From positions 248,001 through 312,000 of the forward strand of contig NZ_CP011502.1 of the NCBI RefSeq assembly GCF_001509405.1: DNA of 64,000 bases, written 5' to 3'. Shown piece by piece: positions 33,355-41,387 of the stretch (position 1 is the stretch's first letter; each line of letters begins with the position of its first letter). A program made the position numbers and the translations under genes. This DNA is from Aeromicrobium erythreum. Lineage in GTDB: Bacteria; Actinomycetota; Actinomycetes; Propionibacteriales; Nocardioidaceae. The notes under the pieces were generated by a model. It searched no databases. It was not told the origin of the DNA and was given only the letters and a program-made list of their open reading frames with translations.

Positions 33355-34503
33355 TCAGGGCTTCTTCAGCAGCTTCCCGGTGTGTACGCCGCGAAGGGTG
33401 CGGGCGGCGACGACGGCCCATGCGCTGAGAAGAAGGATGAACAGAGCCCCGGCCGCGACCTGGAGCACGTGGTTGCCGGTCAGCTGGGCGAGTCCGGAGG
33501 TGCCGGTGACCACGGTGCCGACCGGGAAGGTGAAGGACCACCAGGTCAGGCTGAATGGGAGTCCTTCCTTGGCGGTGCGGGCGGTGAGGGTGATGGCGAT
33601 CGACGACCACAGCATCGCGAATCCCCACATGGGAATGCCGTAGACGAGGGCGAAGGCGTGGAATGCGGTGCCGTAGGGGCTGTCGAGCACGCCGGGGGTC
33701 ACGTTGCCGAGGTGGTGGGCCGCGGTGATCGACTGCCCGAGGGGACCGAGGACGATCCAGAGGGTAGGCACGGCACCGGCCGCGCCGATGCCGTGGCGCA
33801 GCAGCCGGTTCCAGATGAGAGCAATCACCACGATGCTGCACATCAGGGTGAGGCCGAACATCATGTAGCAGGCCAGCAGCATCGTCTGCTGGGCCTGGCC
33901 GGCCGGCAGGTGCGGGATGAGGGCTGCGCCGGTGGCGGCGCTGACCATGGGCGGGACCACGGGCATGAGCCAGCCGCCGAAGGCGGAGTCCTCGCGGACC
34001 TCGTGCGAGGTGAAGGCGCGGATCGGCACCAGCACGGCCGTGGTCAGACCGAGCAGGGTCCCACCAGTCCACAGCACCCAGTCCAGCGTCAGCGCGGCGG
34101 TCATGCCGATCAAATGATGTCCCACGAGCACCGCGCCGGCGCCGACGGTCATGAGTCCCATCGCGGGGGCACCGTAGAAGTGAGACATCACCGGGTCGTC
34201 CAGGTGACCGCGAGCCACCTCGCCGTGCAACGTCCAGTGGCCGGCAGTCGCCACGACCACCACGACGAGCAGCAGGAGCGCGAGGACCCAGACGGCGGTG
34301 GCGAAGGCCGTGATCCCTGACACCGTGAAGGGCAGGGAGGCCGCGGCCACCGCGACGATGCCGGTCCCCATGACCGAGGCGAACCAGTTCGGCCCGATGA
34401 AGCCCAGAGCCGGAGCGCCCTCGAGCTCACGAAGCCACCCCGTTCGGTCGTGGGTGCTGCGGGCGCGGTGCTCGCTGGTCGTCGTCAGGTGTGCGATGGT
34501 CAT
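33355..34503 (-). CDS. TDT family (TehA/SLAC1-like) anion channel or transporter
   Basis: 382 aa from ATG 34503. Ten membrane helices with the TDT patterns GFIGPNWFASVMGTGIVAVA at the first helix, then PAMGLMTVGAGAVLVGHHLIG, and the C-terminal WWSFTFPVGTVVTGTSGLAQL. TDT members include tellurite/sulfite/nitrate and C4-dicarboxylate carriers and plant SLAC1; the F-P-V-G-T segment matches the SLAC1 group. Divergent from a LysR regulator across palindromes. Ligand unknown. Confidence 0.88.
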   Translation of the reverse strand: MTIAHLTTTSEHRARSTHDRTGWLRELEGAPALGFIGPNWFASVMGTGIVAVAAASLPFTVSGITAFATAVWVLALLLLVVVVVATAGHWTLHGEVARGHLDDPVMSHFYGAPAMGLMTVGAGAVLVGHHLIGMTAALTLDWVLWTGGTLLGLTTAVLVPIRAFTSHEVREDSAFGGWLMPVVPPMVSAATGAALIPHLPAGQAQQTMLLACYMMFGLTLMCSIVVIALIWNRLLRHGIGAAGAVPTLWIVLGPLGQSITAAHHLGNVTPGVLDSPYGTAFHAFALVYGIPMWGFAMLWSSIAITLTARTAKEGLPFSLTWWSFTFPVGTVVTGTSGLAQLTGNHVLQVAAGALFILLLSAWAVVAARTLRGVHTGKLLKKP

Positions 34504-34549
34504 GACTCCACTGTCGTCTCGGTGGGGAGTCGCCGGTAGAACCCGTCTT

Positions 34550-34577
34550 CCTGTGGCTCCACAGGGCAGTCCTGTGG
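34550..34577. promoter_or_regulatory. Palindromes in the TDT/LysR intergenic region
   Basis: CCTGTGG-CT-CCACAGG (34550-34565) is a perfect palindrome; CCTGTGG recurs at 34571-34577 within GTCCTGTGGAC. Located 46 bp before the TDT start and 20-48 bp before the LysR start, they suit a LysR-type recognition/activation site for the divergent pair. Confidence 0.6.
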
Positions 34578-34597
34578 ACAGCGAGTAGCCTGCGGAG

Positions 34598-35503
34598 ATG
34601 CGCAACATCCCCGATCTGGCTGCTCTTCAGCTGCTGGTCGACGTGGCTACCCATGGCAGCATCGGCGCTGCGGGCCGAGCAAACGGCATCACGCAGCAGT
34701 CCGCATCCGAACGGCTCAGAGCCGTTGAAGCCCAGACGGGACTGACCCTCCTGCGCCGTGCTGCTGGAGGATCGACGCTCACCGAGTCCGGTGTCCTGAT
34801 GGTCGGCTGGGCCGCACGTCTGATCGATCTCGCTCAGGAGATCGACGAGTCGATCGCGACCCTGCGCGACGACCGGGCACATCAGCTGAGCGTCGCGGCG
34901 AGCATGACCGTCGCCGAGCACCTGCTGCCCCTGTGGCTGGTCCGGCTTCGCCAGCAGCACGACACGGTCGTCAGCCTGGTCGCCACCAACAGCGAGAACG
35001 TGCGGACGGCCGTGGCAGACGGGTCGGTCGACATGGGCTTCGTCGAGGACGGTGCCGACTCCGGTGGCCTGGCATCGCTGGTCGTCGCTCGCGACGAGCT
35101 GGGCCTGTACTCGGCACCGCGCGACCCATGGGCCGAGCAGGGCTCGCCGCTGACTCCAGATCAGCTCGTCACACGACGTCTGACCTGGCGGGAGCGGGGG
35201 TCGGGGACCCGGCGCGTCGTCGATGACGCGCTCGCAAGACTTGGCTTGACCGCTGCGGTGCCCGCCGTCGAGCTGACCACCACGTCCGGCATCCGATCGA
35301 CGGTCAGCGCCGGCAGCCCGCCGGCCTTCATGAGCCGACTCTCGGTGCGCAGCGACGTCGAGGCGGGCCGGCTCGTCGAGGTGCCGATCGAGGGATTGGA
35401 CCTTTCGCGCGACCTCGCCGCGCTGTGGGTCGGCAGCGGCCGGCCGCCCGCCGGCCCGGTCCGCGATCTGCTGGCGATCGCCACGAAGACCCGTACGCGG
35501 TGA
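34598..35503 (+). CDS. LysR family transcriptional regulator
   Basis: 301 aa. An N-terminal winged helix (DLAALQLLVDVATHGSIGAAGRANGITQQSASERLRAVEAQTGLTLLRR) and the periplasmic-binding-like effector domain with VAASMTVAEHLLPLWL and VDMGFVEDG. The start lies six bases after a TAGCCT -10 box (34586-34591), so it is probably leaderless. It is divergent from the TDT gene, its likely target. The CCTGTGG palindromes between the two are candidate binding sites. Confidence 0.9.
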   Translation: MRNIPDLAALQLLVDVATHGSIGAAGRANGITQQSASERLRAVEAQTGLTLLRRAAGGSTLTESGVLMVGWAARLIDLAQEIDESIATLRDDRAHQLSVAASMTVAEHLLPLWLVRLRQQHDTVVSLVATNSENVRTAVADGSVDMGFVEDGADSGGLASLVVARDELGLYSAPRDPWAEQGSPLTPDQLVTRRLTWRERGSGTRRVVDDALARLGLTAAVPAVELTTTSGIRSTVSAGSPPAFMSRLSVRSDVEAGRLVEVPIEGLDLSRDLAALWVGSGRPPAGPVRDLLAIATKTRTR

Positions 35504-35582
35504 GCCGATGTCCGGCCCAGTGTCGGCGTTGCCGCGTCCCGCACCTGACGCCTCTCGAGGCGCTCGTCGAGCACGGCAGAAC

Positions 35583-35601
35583 CCCACGATCTCTGCGGAG
35601 G
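35583..35601. repeat. Left 19-bp direct repeat of the island (attL-like)
   Basis: CCCACGATCTCTGCGGAGG is identical to 44788-44806. The CTCTGCGGAGG part is also the 3' end plus flank of tRNA-Ser (44940-44950). It marks the left boundary of a 9.2-kb segment. Confidence 0.7.
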
Positions 35602-35717
35602 TTATGGGACGGTATTTCAATCTTGCTGAAACAGGGGTGGCGCTCGGTGCGGCTAGAGATCGCGCGACCTCTGAACAGCGAACTGAGCCATGAATTGAGC
35701 CGGAGTTCAGCCGTGAA

Positions 35718-36017
35718 GTGCGTATCCGTCGCGGGTTGGAAGAGCAGCGCGACGCCATGGTGGCGGACTATCTGTCTGGCAAGGGGTCAGTGCTGCTGGC
35801 TCGGAAGTACGGACTGGTCGATAGCACCGTGATCAAGCACCTGAAGGCGTCAGGGGTGCGGATGCGCACAGGGGAGAAGCTGACCTCTGAGGACATGATC
35901 GAGGTCAGTCGACTTCGTCAGTCGGGATGGAGTCACCAAAGGATCGCTGATCAGTTCGGGGCGAATCGCTCGACGGTGTCGCCGCGGCTGAGGCGTGAGC
36001 AGCGGCGAAACGCATAG
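35718..36017 (+). pseudogene. C-terminal DNA-binding fragment of a recombinase (resolvase-like)
   Basis: 99 aa from GTG 35718. Two helix-turn-helix units stand in tandem: KGSVLLARKYGLVDSTVIKHLKASGV and QSGWSHQRIADQFGANRSTVSPRLRR, as at the C-terminal ends of serine recombinases and related DNA-binding proteins. The same frame is open upstream to the island boundary apart from one TGA at 35691-35693, and no catalytic resolvase domain remains. I read it as the relic of the integrating element's recombinase, though a small stand-alone HTH protein is possible. Confidence 0.5.
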
Positions 36018-36124
36018 CGAGCGATGTGCATAGGCCACATAACACGCCACTTCGTCGCGCGTGGACACCCTTAAGACGGCTGACTTAGCACGGCTGCACC
36101 GAAACTCGATGTTGACCACACTCA

Positions 36125-37309
36125 TCACTCTTGGTCGCTGGCCGATGCCGATTGAAGATTGGTTGGCGGCCCGTCAGTTTGGCGGGTCCGGCCGCAGCCG
36201 TGTCGCAGGAGGGCGTTGCCCGCGGCGAGCGCGGCGTGAATGGACTCGGCACGCACCGGAACGCTGTGTTCGCCGCGTCGGCGAACGATGCTGATGAAGG
36301 CCCCCTCAACCTTCCCTTCCACGATGGCCCCGTGGACGAGGAACGGCTTGCTCTCCCCGGGCTGCGCGGGGATGCGCAGGACCGTGACGTAGCCGGTACG
36401 CCCCTTGGTTGTCTTGGCCACCGCGTTGTGTACTTCAAGGCCGTCGACGGGTGGGAACACCCGTCGGTCGATGACCTTGTGGATGGTGGAGGTCTGAGCG
36501 GGCTCATCGAGGAGGCGTAGCCCGGTGATGGTGTCCACGCCCATGACTCGCTTGGTGGTCATGCCGATGACGAGGAGGCTGGCACGCTCGCCATTGCAAA
36601 ACCGGGCTACGTCTTGGGCGAGCTCGATCTCGCCGGCCGGGTCGCCGATGGAGTGGAGTTCGCTCTTGGCCTCCAGCCAATTGGACTCGGCAAGCCCGAT
36701 GAGCAGGTCGGCTCGTCCGGCGACGATGAGGTCCAGGGCGACGTCGGCGTCGAAGTCGCCGTCGGTGAGCTGCCCGACGAGCCGGCAGACGGTGTCGCAG
36801 ATGGTGACGGCGTCGCCGACGGTGGCACCTCTGCGTGGGGTGGTGACTCGGATGGTGACGAGACCCTGGGTGCCGGTCCCGGTGGCGACGGCGGTGACGA
36901 CGTTGCTCCCGAGTCGTGCGAGAGAGCCGTCGAGAAGAGGCTTGTACTCGTCGTCTCCGAGCTCGAGCCCGTCGAGCGCAACCTGGATGTCGAGGACGAC
37001 ACCGTCGTCGGGGTCCCACCCGATGCTGAGCGGTTCGGGGTTCGAGTATTCGACGTCGAAGTCGTCGGCGGGGACATCCGCGACGCGGAAGTCCCCAAGT
37101 ACGTACGTCATGCCCCACTCGTCGACGTGCGTGTCCCTCTTCCAGTCGTGTGACTCCGCACGTAAGGCACGCGCTAGCGATGCCAGCGACCCGTTCGCGA
37201 CCACCTCCAGGGGTGCCTTCCAGCAGTACCCATCTTGGTTCTCGATATCGAAGCCATTCAGGCGAAGAACACCATCGGTCACGTAGTATTTGAACTGATC
37301 GCCCGCCAT
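36125..37309 (-). CDS. Schlafen/AlbA_2-type DNA-binding domain protein
   Basis: 394 aa from ATG 37309 (the frame is open further upstream, but that would run into the divergent gene). Residues about 1-190 have no recognised domain. From about 205 the protein matches the AlbA_2/Schlafen-like pattern: ESNWLEAKSELHSIGDPAGEIELAQDVARFCNGERASLLVIGMTT, then KVIDRRVFPPVDGLEVHNAV and VLRIPAQPGESKPFLVHG. These domains bind or cleave nucleic acid and are frequent in mobile islands and defence loci. A C-terminal tail is Arg/Gln-rich. Codon use is visibly less GC-rich than the chromosome. Confidence 0.7.
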   Translation of the reverse strand: MAGDQFKYYVTDGVLRLNGFDIENQDGYCWKAPLEVVANGSLASLARALRAESHDWKRDTHVDEWGMTYVLGDFRVADVPADDFDVEYSNPEPLSIGWDPDDGVVLDIQVALDGLELGDDEYKPLLDGSLARLGSNVVTAVATGTGTQGLVTIRVTTPRRGATVGDAVTICDTVCRLVGQLTDGDFDADVALDLIVAGRADLLIGLAESNWLEAKSELHSIGDPAGEIELAQDVARFCNGERASLLVIGMTTKRVMGVDTITGLRLLDEPAQTSTIHKVIDRRVFPPVDGLEVHNAVAKTTKGRTGYVTVLRIPAQPGESKPFLVHGAIVEGKVEGAFISIVRRRGEHSVPVRAESIHAALAAGNALLRHGCGRTRQTDGPPTNLQSASASDQE

Positions 37310-37416
37310 GTGCCCATAGAACCGGTGAAACGGCCGCTCGCGCCGCCCGACACGACGTTCCAGCCCGTCAGGCTCGAACAGTAGACGCGTCTGTCGCAGC
37401 CCTTCAAACTGATGAG

Positions 37417-39045
37417 GTGAGCGTCGCGCGACAGACCAGCGTGCGGGTCCTGCCGGTAGTGCTGGAGTCACTAGATGCCCTTGCGTCCAAGCTGTCCCTG
37501 TCCCGCGACGCGACGGTCCGCTTGGCCCTTCGCCAGCACGTCGAGGCCCAGGCGGCCATCGACGACCCTGGTTCGCGGCTCAGCCACATCACGACAGTTC
37601 TGCGGTACCCGCCCAAATCACCGGGGAAGCGGGGAACGGATGGGCGAGTTCACCTTCGCGTTCGAGTCGAGCCAGAACTCCTCGAACTGGCCGACGCGAC
37701 GCAACTCCTGCTGCCCGGCCAGACCTCGAAACGTGCCCATCGAGACTACGTTTCGCGACCGCTGACCGACGCCATCACTACTGCCGTGTACCGACACAAT
37801 CGGTTCGTCATCGACGAACTGGCCGAACTGCCACAAGTCATGAGCCATCGGATGGCCTTCGCCCTTTGGCGACTCGTCTTCTCTGCCACGTTCACCCCAT
37901 CAGAAACTCAGGCCATGGGCCGGAGTCCGGGCAGTGACGGTGGGAGATCGCCCGAAGTACTCGCGGCCGTCGTCGACCTGCGCGCGGGCGAGTTCGCCTG
38001 GCACCACCCGTCGCGAACCGCTCTTGCAGTCCACTTCGCCCGCGAACTTCTCACTGGGCCGTACGCGGCCCGTCACGGTCGGATGCTCCTCACCCAGGAC
38101 GCCCTCTACGAAGAGACACGCGACAAGCTAGAACGCGGTATGCACTGGCTCCCCGGCGACGCCCCCGAGATGTGGGCTGGGTCCACAGCTGGACGAGGCG
38201 GGTCATCACTGTGGCGCCGAGCACGGGCTGCGGCACTGGTCGAAGTCGTCGACTGGTACTTCGACCCCAACCGCCCTGCCAAGTTCACCCCTGACACCCC
38301 TGGCTGGTCCTTGAGCACACCGCCCGGCTGGCAGCCTGTCGTCACCAACCGACCACTTACGCCCGCGCAACAAGCAGACGTGGCCGCTGGCCGCGTACTC
38401 GCACTCGAGCGCGGGAACAACGCCGTCCTCATCGGGTACCGCAACGATGGCACCCCAACTCCCGGACTAGACACCGTCCTGAGCACTTGGAACGGGCTCG
38501 AGCCCGCGGCTGTCGCGGAGCTACTCGGCCTCGTCGAGTACGACCTCGGAGGCATCTACTTGCTCGCACCCGAGGCGCACCACCTCGGTTTCATCTCCGC
38601 CGACCAGCGAGACCACCTCATCAGCGACGCAGCCTTGATCACCGAGCAACGCATTCGTTCACGCCTCAACGACAGCAAGCACCTCTATGACCCGGATGAG
38701 TACGACGAGCTCGTCCGCCTTCAGCACGACCCGGTGGCATTCGAACGCGCCGCCAAGGTTCCAGGTCTCGCGTTCCACATCAAGCGCCCATGGTGGCGGT
38801 GGGATGTTCACCACTTCCATCCCACCCTGGACGCCGAGGCCGACGACCCAGCCCGTGTCGCCGCTCTCTCGAAAGCCTTCTCGAACTTCCACCGGTACCG
38901 CCTCGAGAGATCCATGGAGTGGGCTGGAAAGCGGGCCCTCGCGGGCTACACCAGACCCCTCGTTCACGAGTACTACGACGAGGACGAGCCGCAGCTACGG
39001 ACCGTCTTCGATCTCCTCGCCACCGACGAATCTGACGATCTGTGA
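37417..39045 (+). CDS. Unknown 542-aa island protein with possible ribbon-helix-helix N-terminus
   Basis: 542 aa, GTG start. Residues 1-45 (TSVRVLPVVLESLDALASKLSLSRDATVRLALRQHVEAQ) have the strand-helix-helix look of a ribbon-helix-helix DNA-binding domain. The remaining 490 residues are mixed helical/strand with many Trp/His/Arg (for example KRPWWRWDVHHFHP near residue 455). I recognise no catalytic motif. It is divergent from the Schlafen-like gene with a 107-bp gap, suggesting joint control. It is probably DNA-binding island cargo, otherwise undescribed. Confidence 0.65.
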   Translation: MSVARQTSVRVLPVVLESLDALASKLSLSRDATVRLALRQHVEAQAAIDDPGSRLSHITTVLRYPPKSPGKRGTDGRVHLRVRVEPELLELADATQLLLPGQTSKRAHRDYVSRPLTDAITTAVYRHNRFVIDELAELPQVMSHRMAFALWRLVFSATFTPSETQAMGRSPGSDGGRSPEVLAAVVDLRAGEFAWHHPSRTALAVHFARELLTGPYAARHGRMLLTQDALYEETRDKLERGMHWLPGDAPEMWAGSTAGRGGSSLWRRARAAALVEVVDWYFDPNRPAKFTPDTPGWSLSTPPGWQPVVTNRPLTPAQQADVAAGRVLALERGNNAVLIGYRNDGTPTPGLDTVLSTWNGLEPAAVAELLGLVEYDLGGIYLLAPEAHHLGFISADQRDHLISDAALITEQRIRSRLNDSKHLYDPDEYDELVRLQHDPVAFERAAKVPGLAFHIKRPWWRWDVHHFHPTLDAEADDPARVAALSKAFSNFHRYRLERSMEWAGKRALAGYTRPLVHEYYDEDEPQLRTVFDLLATDESDDL

Positions 39046-39092
39046 CATCCACCGTTAGGCATGGAAGAGTTGCCGTGGCTCACCATGGTCCC

Positions 39093-39230
39093 ATGATCAC
39101 TCATTCCAGCCGTTTTGGTCCTTCTGAACCCGAACCGCGCCGCCGTCGCGGACCTGCTAACGGCCTCTGGGCGCTCGTCATCGCTCTCGTCGCCCAGGCG
39201 TTCAAGCATGTCCTGGACCGTTGGTGGTAG
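39093..39230 (+). CDS. 45-aa membrane peptide in the island
   Basis: MITHSSRFGPSEP then a run of five consecutive Arg/Pro residues and one membrane helix (GLWALVIALVAQAF) with a C-terminal HVLDRWW. There is no convincing ribosome binding site, and an upstream in-frame start (39042) also exists. Support comes only from the positive-inside helix and its position in the 209-bp gap between two convergent island genes. Confidence 0.4.
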   Translation: MITHSSRFGPSEPEPRRRRGPANGLWALVIALVAQAFKHVLDRWW

Positions 39231-39254
39231 TACCCGTTCGGTGCCACCGTTGTG

Positions 39255-41318
39255 TCAGCTCGCCGGCATGTCAGACGGACGGGTCTGGTTGCCGGGCACC
39301 TGTACCAGGACGATGTGCCGTGGCGTGTCCTCACCCTCGACTTCGAACGTCGTGTGCTCGAACAGGGTGCTGAGGTGCGGTGTCGGACCGGTCGGGTCAA
39401 ACGCTGCCGTGCGTAGCGCGACGACGAACCCGATGCGGACGTCGGTCGCCTGATAGGTCGCAGCTTGCTTGATGTACGCCGTACGGTCCGACATGCGGGC
39501 CCTCGTTCCGTCAAGCTTGAGCTCTAGGACGAGGGCAAACCCGTTGAACGGGATGCGGATGTCAACTCGGCCGTGGCCGAGGTTCTGCACCTCGAGCTCG
39601 GCGGTTGACCCGATCTGGTCGCTCCCAACGAGGAAGTCGTACAGATCCTCCTGGAGGTCGCTCTCCTTCGCCTCGGGGTCGAACAGGTACGGCTTGCGTC
39701 CGGGCTGGGCATTCGACCGGTCGCCTACGAACCTGATGAGGAGGAGCAGCATGGTGTCAACGGCCGCCGCCACGGGTCCGGTGAAGTCCGGGCTCTCGCC
39801 CAGGTCGTTCACGATCCTGGTCTGGACGGCCGTCTCGACCATTGAGGTGCGGCGGGTGGCCGGGATTCGGTCGACCGACTCGGCGAGCAGCTCGAGGGCC
39901 TCGGGACTCAGCACGGCAACCTCGGCAGCGTGGGCGGAGTTCGCGAAGATGCGGTCAAGCGGTGGAGGCAGCTGGACCGGGCCACCACCGCCGGAAACTT
40001 TTCCCGGCGGCTCAGTGTGCTCGACGACGGCCCGGGCCGCGGTCAACACGGTCTCAGCGACGTCGCGCAGCGCCTGCAGTTCAGCGTCCTCGCCGTCAGC
40101 GACGCGTCGGTCGAGGTCAGCGACGTGGTCAGCCAAGTGCGCCACGAACGCTGCCTTCGACGCGAACCCGGTCTCGACGACCGGTTGCACCAGCTCGAGT
40201 ACCGCGTTGCGGTCACTGAGGCGACGGACGACCTGGACGGACCTCGACAGCGTGTACAGGTCCAGCAGGTCACCCACGACGGTCGCCGGATCGTAGAACG
40301 AGTCGCGGTCGAACGAGTCGCCGGCTGCCCTCAGGTCTGCGAGCAGAAGCGCCCAAGCCTGCAGGGAAGCTACCTTCGCGTCGGACGCCCAATGACCCAA
40401 GCCAGCCGACGTCATCGCGAACTCTGCGGCGGCCCGGACCGCAGCATCGACTGCCGTGTCAGATAGCGCAGGCGACGACAGGGCAGCGACCGACGGCCCA
40501 TCACCAGCGAGCAGCGCCTGAACCGCGGTTAGAACTGGCACCAGGGCTGCGGCATCATCGCGTTCGTACGCTTCGGCAGCTACCTCGGCGAACGTCTGCG
40601 CCGCCGCAAGCTGGTCCCTCATGTCCTCAGGGGTGTCGGCGCGCAACGCTCCAACCCACGCGATGGTGGTGAGCGCCCACGCAGCGTCCGACTGCATCGG
40701 ACCGGTGTCACCCGCGTGAGCTCCGTCGATGCCGCCGACCAAGCGCACGTTCTCGTCCAGGTGCTGCGCATGAGGCCACGAGTCGACCGCGGCGCTGGCG
40801 CAGCGAATCACAGCAGCGCCGAGTCGTGCGTCGACCGGGGCGTCGAACTTGCTCAACTGGGCCAGGAGCGCGTGCTCGCGCGCGTAGTCACCCAACGCGA
40901 GACGGGTTGCGGCTTCGAGCGCCTCGGCAGCGCGAAGGGCTGGGCCCGGGTCGTGAGGGTGGTCGCGGCGGGTGGACTCCACGATGTCGAGCGCGAGGTC
41001 GTGGATGCGTGAACCCTCGACGGCCACCACCTCGGGGGTCTCGACCAGGACCGCAAGACACTCAGAGAACCCAGTCGCGCTGGACTCGCTGAAGACGGCG
41101 TCGACGGCTGCAATGATCGCCTCGGCAGGCGCGGCGTACGCGTATCGGCAGACCAACCGCACCACGGGGACGAGAACCGGGTCGGCAACCAACTCGCTCA
41201 CATGCGCAGCTACACGGTCCCAGCCTCCGAGGGTCTCGATGACGTCGTCAGGCGGTTCGACTCCAGCAACGGCCGCTAGGAGAGCGCGAACTTCATCAGC
41301 GAACGCGCTCTCAGTCAC
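39255..41318 (-). CDS. Helical-repeat protein with C-terminal PD-(D/E)XK nuclease (putative effector)
   Basis: 687 aa. Residues 1-520 are almost entirely helical and Ala-rich, without membrane segments. The C-terminus has the restriction-nuclease core: EDLYDFL helix, then GRVDIRI (Asp586), a turn and VLELKLD (Glu599, Lys601), followed by YIKQAATYQ helix, giving D-x(12)-E-x-K. It is third in an operon (genes at 44113, 43436 and 41318 on the minus strand; 69 bp from the ATPase gene). Nuclease effectors paired with SMC-like ATPases are the design of several anti-phage systems. The family is not named by me. Confidence 0.72.
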   Translation of the reverse strand: MTESAFADEVRALLAAVAGVEPPDDVIETLGGWDRVAAHVSELVADPVLVPVVRLVCRYAYAAPAEAIIAAVDAVFSESSATGFSECLAVLVETPEVVAVEGSRIHDLALDIVESTRRDHPHDPGPALRAAEALEAATRLALGDYAREHALLAQLSKFDAPVDARLGAAVIRCASAAVDSWPHAQHLDENVRLVGGIDGAHAGDTGPMQSDAAWALTTIAWVGALRADTPEDMRDQLAAAQTFAEVAAEAYERDDAAALVPVLTAVQALLAGDGPSVAALSSPALSDTAVDAAVRAAAEFAMTSAGLGHWASDAKVASLQAWALLLADLRAAGDSFDRDSFYDPATVVGDLLDLYTLSRSVQVVRRLSDRNAVLELVQPVVETGFASKAAFVAHLADHVADLDRRVADGEDAELQALRDVAETVLTAARAVVEHTEPPGKVSGGGGPVQLPPPLDRIFANSAHAAEVAVLSPEALELLAESVDRIPATRRTSMVETAVQTRIVNDLGESPDFTGPVAAAVDTMLLLLIRFVGDRSNAQPGRKPYLFDPEAKESDLQEDLYDFLVGSDQIGSTAELEVQNLGHGRVDIRIPFNGFALVLELKLDGTRARMSDRTAYIKQAATYQATDVRIGFVVALRTAAFDPTGPTPHLSTLFEHTTFEVEGEDTPRHIVLVQVPGNQTRPSDMPAS

Positions 41319-41387
41319 GAGGTCTCCTGCGTGGTCGGGGGTGTGGTCACTGCGCCGGTCGGGTGAGACGCGGCAACGAACTGAACG

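Noticed and set aside
35508..35693. Separate 61-codon gene after the LysR stop
   Set aside because: It spans the island boundary repeat and is in frame with the recombinase fragment up to a TGA, so it is better seen as chimeric junction sequence.
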